A DNA stretch of 64,000 bases, taken from positions 29,530,086-29,594,085 of the forward strand of contig NC_067481.1 in the NCBI RefSeq assembly GCF_947179515.1. Reading direction: 5' to 3'. Positions 57,698-64,000 of the stretch are shown here, in pieces; position 1 is the first letter of the stretch; each line of letters begins with the position of its first letter. The translations under genes and the position numbers were made by a program. Under the pieces are notes generated by a model. The model was not told the origin of the DNA. It did not search any database and saw only the letters and a list, made by a program, of their open reading frames with translations. Source of the stretch: Apodemus sylvaticus. Taxonomy: Eukaryota; Chordata; Mammalia; Rodentia; Muridae.

Positions 57698-57968
57698 GTT
57701 TTTCGAGACAGGTTTCTCTGTGTAGCCCTGGCTGTCTTGGAACTCACTATGTAGTTCAGGCTGGCCTTGAACTCATATATCCACCTGCCTCTGTCTCCCA
57801 AGTTCTGGGATTTCAGGCATGCACCACCACTGCCCGGCTTACATGCCTGGATTCTTGGCATTGGGGAAATAGATGATTGTGAAGCTACTGTGTGGGTGCT
57901 AGCACCCAAACCTGGGTTCTCTGCAAGAGCAGTGGGTGCTCTAGACTGCTGAGCTGCCTCTCCAGCTC
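57588..57968 (-). repeat. B3-type SINE, antisense, split by a B1
   Basis: Tail side at 57588-57668 and body from 57841, ending 'gagctgcctctccagctcc'. The B1 at 57669-57840 interrupts it. Confidence 0.82.
57669..57840 (-). repeat. B1 SINE, antisense, inside a B3-type SINE
   Basis: T28 tail plus B1 body, flanked by the 16-bp duplication ACATGCCTGGATTCTT (57653-57668, 57841-57856). Confidence 0.97.
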
Positions 57969-59352
57969 CTTCTTATACATTTTATATGGACTCGTCTCCT
58001 AGGAAGTAGAGGGGCAAGCTTTAGACCATCTATAGCTATGTAAACACATTCCTCAATGACCTTGACCTTTCGATACAACCTTAGATTGTGGGAAGTAACT
58101 GGAGGGATTCTGAGGATGTCCCATGATGATCACCGCGAGGATGCTGGGGAGTATAGCAGCAGGGTCCTTACTTCACAGTCTTGCACCACCTGGAAGAACT
58201 CGAATCACGCCCACTTCTGGCTTATTGCTATACTTGGTTATTCCTGCACACCAGAGAATCTAGAAATGTCCATAGCACCATGCTTGGGACCAGCTTCTAG
58301 GTCTCTCTTTTCTCCCTTTTTCAGAGTTTGGTGATCAGCCGTGCTGGCTCTAGTTGCTTAGGCAGTGTAGAAGGTGCTTGACCTTGCATGGTTCAAGAGT
58401 AATTAACAAGGTGGAGAGAAGGTAAGCAATTTGGATTCCATCATTTGGAGTCCAATGCCCCTTGTGACTACCTTGTAGTGGGAGGAAAATGACCCTTTAG
58501 GCTCGCCATGGCATTTTCCTTTGAATAAATGACAAACATTCATCATGTAATACATCCCTTGCAACATTTCAGCTTGTCATTAATGACCTTATTGGAAAGA
58601 ACATATGATTTAAGAGTTAAACCTTTCGTGTCAACCTCTTTTTAGCTTGGATACATACATCTGAAATAAAATTAACATGGCTTTAGCCTGCGGTCAAGTA
58701 GTAAATCCGTGACTTCTCCGAGCTTAAGAATCAGCAATCTCCATCCTCCCCTTAAAAGAAAAAAAAAAGCAGCAAATGTGCTTAATTCAACTCCTGGTAA
58801 GCCCTGGATATATATTTGGATGCCTTCATTCATTTTTGACCAGCTGATGGAATGTTCTCTGAGATGTCAGAAGAATTATTATCTTATTTTCCAGGCCCAA
58901 GCTTGGAGCAGTGAGTGTCTGTTATTCTCTCTGATAGCTGTATGTCACATTGTGGACGTGTGGCTGAGGGAATGATTCAAGTCAGGAGGAAAGACAATGA
59001 ATTCCAAAGTGACGGCATGACGGCACTGAAGCGTGGGCGGTGCTGCCACTGCTGACCTCATCGGCCCGCCCCTCGTTAGTACACACTTATTTAGCCCGCA
59101 ATGGGAAGGATGCTGACCCTGACCGTTGTCTTGCCTTAGGATGCTCAAGGGTGTGCAGAGCCCTGGTTTGGCCTGGTTCAGGAGCATCTCACACAACCAA
59201 CTTTCTTTGCATTTATACCTGCTCAGAGCCGTGGAGACCGTAGCTACCTTTGAATTCCTGTGAGTTGTTATTCAGTGAGGTCCCAGGTATAGAACAGCAG
59301 TGACTGCCAAAGGTGGCTTCCCTGAGCAAAGAATTTGCCCCCCACCCCCTTT
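57969..59352. other. Gene-free stretch
   Basis: Nothing recognised. Frames 58056-58334, 58709-58975 and 58945-59243 show no domain. Confidence 0.5.
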
Positions 59353-59494
59353 TCTTTAGAGACAGAGTTTCTCTCTATAGCCCTGGCTAGTCTGGAACTT
59401 ACTCTGTAGACCAGGTTAGCTCAAAATCAGAGATCCACCTGCCTCTGCCTCCCAAGTGCTGGGGTTCAAGGTGTGCGCCACCACTGCTCAGCTT
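59353..59494 (-). repeat. B1 SINE, antisense
   Basis: 'gagacagagtttctctctat', 'ctctgtagaccaggttagct' and 'tgtgcgccaccactgctcag'. Confidence 0.9.
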
Positions 59495-59511
59495 GAAGAA
59501 AGGTTTTATTT

Positions 59512-59712
59512 GAGATGGCTCGGGGGATAAAGAACCATGATGCCAATCCTGACCATGAGTTTGATCACTGAAACCTATATAGTAGGAGGAGAAAAATGAT
59601 TCCTGTCTGTTGTCTTCTGACTTCCACACATATGTTATGCCTTGAAAGTGTCTGATATATACACCTGCCTAAATAAATAAAGAAGTGTAAATTGAAAAAA
59701 AAAAAAAAAAAA
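59512..59712 (+). repeat. B3-type SINE, sense
   Basis: 'gagatggctcgggggataaa' and 'tgtcttctgacttccacaca', then AATAAATAAA and an A-tail. Confidence 0.75.
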
Positions 59713-59713
59713 G

Positions 59714-59897
59714 GAGACCAGATCTCATGTAGCCCAGGCTAGACTCAAATGTGCTCTGAGGCAGAGATGTTCTTGAATGTGTAATCATTTTACTTGTACC
59801 TCTTGAGTTTTTCTGGAATTATACCATACCTGGTGTATGTTGTACTGAAGACTGAAACCAGGGCTTCCTGTGCCCTCTACCAACTGACTATATCCTC
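59714..59897 (-). repeat. B4-type composite SINE, antisense
   Basis: 'gatctcatgtagcccaggct' (B1-like) and 'gccctctaccaactgactat' (ID-like end). It abuts the A-tail of the preceding SINE. Confidence 0.7.
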
Positions 59898-59944
59898 ATG
59901 ATCCTTTATTGATCTTTTATTGACTAGGCAAAGTCCCTATCCTT

Positions 59945-60060
59945 ATATTATGATTGGGCAGGTCCACTGCCGGTTCTGGCTATGCAGTAGTGGACAAGAC
60001 AGACATGGTCCCTGCTCTCATGGTGGTTCTGTCTCAGTGGGGAGACTGGTAACTCATAGG
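59945..60060. repeat. L2-like ancient repeat
   Basis: 'gtagtggacaagacagacat' and 'ggtccctgctctcatggtgg' match a conserved ancient L2-type segment. Confidence 0.55.
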
Positions 60061-60999
60061 AAGTTGTTAGTGACTTCACAGGAGAGAGGAAAGTACAGGA
60101 TCTTGAAGGAATATACGCCAGGAGACTTTACTTTGCCTGGGGATCTGGGAGCTCTTATGGAGAAGGTGACAATTATGATGAAGCCTGTTCTATTTGGGTC
60201 TTGTGGGAAACTCGGGATGTAATAAAGCAGTCAGGCTTTTGCTCATGCTGTCTTGAGTACTGTGCTCAAGGCGTTATGTTAGGATGGTGGCGTGGCTCTT
60301 CAGGCCTGCTCTTCTTCCCAACACTGTAGGAGAGTTATCCTACCCTTGCCAATCTCCTCCCCCCCCCCCCCCAATCCTCTTACCAAACATTCACATACCC
60401 TACTTCTGCTTCCCATAGACCAAGGTCTTTATGCTCTGGGGAGTGGTCTTGCTTCCTCTTCAGGAGATTTAAAATTCTGAGCCACTCAGATTAGAACACA
60501 GCTCCAGTGTTCTAATAATAGTATCCTGAGCACAGTCTCCAACATAACGATATGAATGGACCTCCTTTCTAGGTGGAGAAAGTATATATACCCGAGAGAT
60601 CCCATTGTCCCATAAGTTATGGGAAGAAGAAAAGGCCCATATGAATTCACCAGAGATTGATGCTGGGCCTTTGTAGAGCCCTGGGCATTCTTTGAGGGGA
60701 CAACTGTTGACTGACTGGGCCTGAGAGACATAGCTGAGGATGGGTAGCCCTGGAATTCCAAGCATGCTGAATTCATTTGGGGCTCAGATGCTGAGGCTGT
60801 GTTGCCCATTGCAGAGAGGTTTTGGGAGTGCAGTGTTGTTCTGTACACACAACACTCCACATTAATCAAGTTAGTCAGGAGAGGTTTCTAGTGTCTCTGT
60901 TTCAGTTCTGAACTCTTTCTTCTGAGTCATGCATATTCCACCAAGCAAGGAGTCTGCCCAAGGACCACTCTCAAAGTGCTGTTGTGCCTGTGGCTTTGT
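60061..60999. other. Gene-free stretch
   Basis: C13 run at 60360-60372. Minus frames 60469-60869 have no domain. No repeat recognised. Confidence 0.5.
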
Positions 61000-61405
61000 C
61001 TTTGTCAGGGTTTCTATTCTTGCACCAACATCGTGACCAAGAAGCAAGTGGAGAGGAAAGGGTTTATTCAGCTCACACTTCTACATTGCTGTTCATCTCC
61101 AAAGGAAGTCAGGACTGGAACTCACAAAGGGCAGGAATCTGGAGGCAGGAACTGATGCAGAGGCCATGGAGGGACGTTCCTTATGGGCCTGCTTCCCTTG
61201 ACTTTCTCAGCCTGCTCTCTTATAGAACCCAGGACTGCCAGCTTGGGATGGCATCACCCACAATGGGCTGAGCCCTCCCCCCTTGATCACCAACTGAGAA
61301 AATGTCTTACAGTTGGATCTCATGAAGGCATTTCCTCAAGGGAGGCTACTTTCTCTGGGATAACTCCAGTTTGTGTCAAGTTGACACACAAAGCCAGCCA
61401 GCACC
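61000..61405 (-). repeat. MaLR-like rodent repeat, antisense, near full length
   Basis: 'tcagggtttctattcttgca', 'gaggaaagggtttattcagc', 'catcacccacaatgggctga' and 'ttgtgtcaagttgacacaca' are in order. The same family occurs at 27965-28335, 33165-33507 and 53345-53720. Subfamily not assigned. Confidence 0.8.
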
Positions 61406-62185
61406 GGCCTTCCCCCCATTCGCTGGCACATGGTTTCCATTTTCACTCCTTTCTCTCTCTTGTGGACTCCAGGTTGATGGCGGTTCCTCATGTTTCCAGT
61501 CACACTGTCATCCTGGACACTGAGGTGCCCACACTCTGAAATCAGTCCACTTTGGGCCAATGCCTCAGTCTGAGCCTCCAGCTCTGTCTTGAGCAAAGAG
61601 TCTTTGTTTTGATAAGCACAAGACAGGCTCATGAAAGAAGAGATGGGATGTTAGCTATAAGGTGTGGACCTGTGTGAAAACCATGATTGCAGTTAGAGTA
61701 GTAGCTGGGTGGGGGGGGGGGGGAGAGGAGAGGAAGCTGGGTCTCCTGAGATGCAGTTGTGGAGATTCCTTGTGGAGATCTCATGTGGAGAGCTTGGGAC
61801 ATGGGAGAACCTTGGGGAAACTCAGCAGGAGCTGAAATAAATGAACCCTGCCTATGTCCTGGAAAATGGAGCCTCGTAGTCAAGCGTGTGCCCCTCACAG
61901 AGGACATCCCTGGAGGGCTCAACTCATGATCTTTCCTGTCACGTGGTCCCCTTGGCACTTGCCTTTGCTTGTGTTTTCTATTTGTTTCTGTAGCCCACCT
62001 CCCACTCTGTTGATTTATTTCCCCCAAACAACTGGGACCCACTCACACACTCCACCTCTGCTTCTTGCAGCTTGGGAAAACTTACGTGTCAGTGTCTCAT
62101 CCCACGGTGGAAACTCCTGAAAATCCTCATCTCTTCCCTTTGCTGCCTCTCCGCTGTCACTGCATTGGACAGTGCAGAACATTTT
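61406..62185. other. Gene-free stretch
   Basis: G14 run at 61711-61724. The frames 61629-62042 (minus) and 61854-62120 (plus) lack domains. Confidence 0.5.
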
Positions 62186-62214
62186 CTCCATTGCAGAAAC
62201 TTCTTTCTAAATAT

Positions 62215-62404
62215 GCATATATATTGTATACACATACATTTACATATAGTTTGTTTGTTTGTTTGTTTGTTGAGACAAGGTTTCTCTGTGTAGCCCTGGC
62301 TGTCCTGGAATTCAATTTGAAGATCAGACTGGCCTCAAACTTTGAGATCTGCCTGCATCTGCCTCCCAAGTGCTGGGATCAAAGGCATGTGCCACCATAC
62401 CTGG
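62215..62404 (-). repeat. B1 SINE, antisense
   Basis: (TTTG)n tail then the B1 body, flanked by TTTCTAAATAT (62204-62214 and 62405-62415). Confidence 0.9.
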
Positions 62405-62615
62405 TTTCTAAATATTTTTATTTGGAGTGTGTGTGTGTGTGTGTGTGTGTATACACTCATGTGTGCACTTGCACTATGGAGTGGGTTTGGAAGAGAACAA
62501 CGTGGTGGTGGTGCTTCTGCCCTTCCACCATGTGGGTCCTGGAGATCAAACTCGGGTTTTCAGGCTTGGTGTTGTGGTGTGCACTTTTATTCACTGTGTC
62601 GTCCCACTAGCTAAC
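62405..62615 (-). repeat. B3-type SINE, antisense
   Basis: GT tract (62427-62449), then 'ttccaccatgtgggtcctgg' and 'agatcaaactcgggttttca'. The preceding B1 sits at its tail edge. Confidence 0.75.
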
Positions 62616-63751
62616 TCCAGAAAGTTCCCAGAAGATGGGACTCAGGTGGTCAATAAGTATAATTTTCATTTTTTAAAACTGAATATAAGACTGAATAAAA
62701 CTCAGTGATTTCAGACTCTTATTATTCTAGGTGAGAGGTGCCTTATAGTCCTGGAGACCTCCTCTCTTTCCTCCTGTGGTGGGATGGATTCTAAGAATCT
62801 TATGTAATGCAGAGGTCTTGGGGAGGGAAGACTTGGTCCCATCCTTACCATGGTTTCTGAGACACCCTTCTCCTCATTTGAGTACTGGCCCATGAAGGAC
62901 AAATAGTACTTGAGGTCTTACAGTAAAAATGAGCAACCAGGCCACCCCTCCCCCACTTCCACTCCTTCTCATCTCAGAACCATCCCCTTCCATTTTTAAA
63001 AAGCTGTTTCCCCAGGCTCATAAATAATATGTGCCCACGGCTCTCTCTTGACTTCTTTGCTTCAGACAGTCTCTGTTTAACTCTTAGAACGGAAGATGAA
63101 AATTTTTTCCTTTTGTCCAACTCTTTTCTCTCTCATATCTTTCCCATTCAATTGTATCACAAGTTTTGGCCAATATAAAGTATTTGTTCATTATCACAAT
63201 TTTCCTACTCTTGGTCATTTTGAACACATTATAAATTTTTAGACCAACTCCCCTAAAATGTTATTAGCTTTTTGTTTTCTTGTGTTTCTGGCTAAGTCTC
63301 CTCCTAGCTGAGAGATGGTTTGTGGGTACAGATTTCCTTGTAGGCAGAGGCAGGTCTTTCTTTCCCCACCCAGGACCTCTTTCACTTGGGACCCTGGTGT
63401 CCTGTCCATCTGTCCTGCTGCTTAACTTGCTGCATGGCCTCCCCCAGAGATGCCCCCTATTCTCCTGTGTGTTGGAAACTTTGCCTTCTCAGTCTCTTAG
63501 TTTCATTTATTTATTTTCTTCACATGACAAAGTTGATCATGTTGGTGGAGCATGGCATCTGGCAGTCTCCTAAGACAAGGATGCCCGCAGGTAAGCATCT
63601 CGAGTCTAAGAGTGTGTGAAAATATCTCCCACACCCTAGCCTAGATGCAAAACTTTTAAAAGACTGAGAATAATTTTCAGTTAGAATTTTAATTTATTGC
63701 TTCATCACCCTTTAAAAAGACTTTTACTGTTGCTCATGAGAAATCTTATAG
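62616..63751. other. Gene-free stretch
   Basis: Nothing recognised. Short frames at 62711-62902 and 63280-63619 show no domain. Confidence 0.5.
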
Positions 63752-64000
63752 TTTTGTATGTGTGTGTGTGTGTATATGCATGTGTGCATGTGTGCATGTG
63801 CGTGTGCGTGCATGTGTGTGCGTGTGCGCATGTGCGTGTGCGTGTGCGCATGTGCGTGTGTGTGTGTGTGCGCGCGCGCGCGCGCACGCGAGCGTGTGTG
63901 CATGTGTGTGTGCGTGTGTGCATGTGCGTGTGTGCATGTGCGTGTGCGCGTGTGCGTGCCTTCGTGTGTGTGTGTGTATGCATGTGTGCATGTGTGTGCG
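63752..64000. repeat. (TG)n/(CG)n alternating purine-pyrimidine tract
   Basis: TGTG, TGCG and CATG units with a CGCG core near 63871-63889. Runs off the window's right edge. His/Thr/Arg frames over it are artefacts. Confidence 0.95.

Noticed and set aside
57568..57909. 113-aa minus frame with a Lys run
   Set aside because: It is the B1 at 57669-57840 and its A-tail read in sense, plus B3 flanks.
62065..62610. 181-aa plus-strand frame
   Set aside because: Most of it is antisense B1, a GT tract and an antisense B3-type SINE.
1..64000. CpG island or promoter of another gene
   Set aside because: No stretch with clustered CpG was seen. The few CpG-rich spots are in microsatellites or LTR-like DNA.

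Overview
This looks like mouse (Mus) nuclear DNA. It is densely sprinkled with murine-type SINEs (B1, B2, B3/B4 and ID-like), 3'-end fragments of rodent L1, rodent LTRs, ancient MIR/L2/MLT1 relics and long, nearly pure microsatellites. The only coding sequence I can support is at the left edge: the last two coding exons of Utp18 on the + strand. Utp18 is a nucleolar WD40 protein of the small-subunit processome. The two exons read through a canonical GT-AG intron to the C-terminal peptide MYRLHHYSDF and a stop at 1735-1737. A possible spliced 3'-UTR exon lies at about 2666-2795.

The remaining ~61 kb holds no protein-coding gene, tRNA, rRNA or other RNA gene that I can support. From general knowledge of the human locus (UTP18 followed by a long gene-poor interval before CA10), I infer that this is the gene-poor flank downstream of Utp18.

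Layout. 1-2.8 kb: Utp18 end. 2.3-9 kb: B1, B2, LTRs and L1 pieces, including a complete 605-bp solo LTR that split an older L1 (4-bp target duplication) and a B1 that split a hAT-like DNA transposon. 9-19 kb: mostly single-copy DNA with a 384-bp CATC tract, an antisense L1 and two MaLR-like repeats. 19-29 kb: an L1 3' UTR carrying a 34-bp triplication and an antisense B1, then an MLT1 LTR, several SINEs and a 177-bp pure TCC/TTC tract. 29-40 kb: largely repeat-poor DNA, broken by an expanded SINE/GT tandem array, a MaLR-like LTR and a 250-bp GGGGA/GAGGA tract. 40.1-42.4 kb: three L1 fragments nested inside one another. 42-64 kb: repeat-poor blocks alternating with SINEs, a degenerate ~21-bp minisatellite (49.8-50.1 kb) with an AP-1-like core in many units, two SINE-in-SINE nests and a terminal TG/CG tract that runs off the window.

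Almost all apparent open reading frames are shadows of low-complexity tracts, SINEs or L1 debris. I found no undescribed biological system. The items most worth a second look are the minisatellite, the nested insertions with readable target duplications, a 31-bp sequence found twice 2.7 kb apart outside any repeat I recognise, and repeat-poor blocks that may hold conserved regulatory DNA. Repeat family names come from memory of consensus sequences, so exact subfamilies and edges are approximate.
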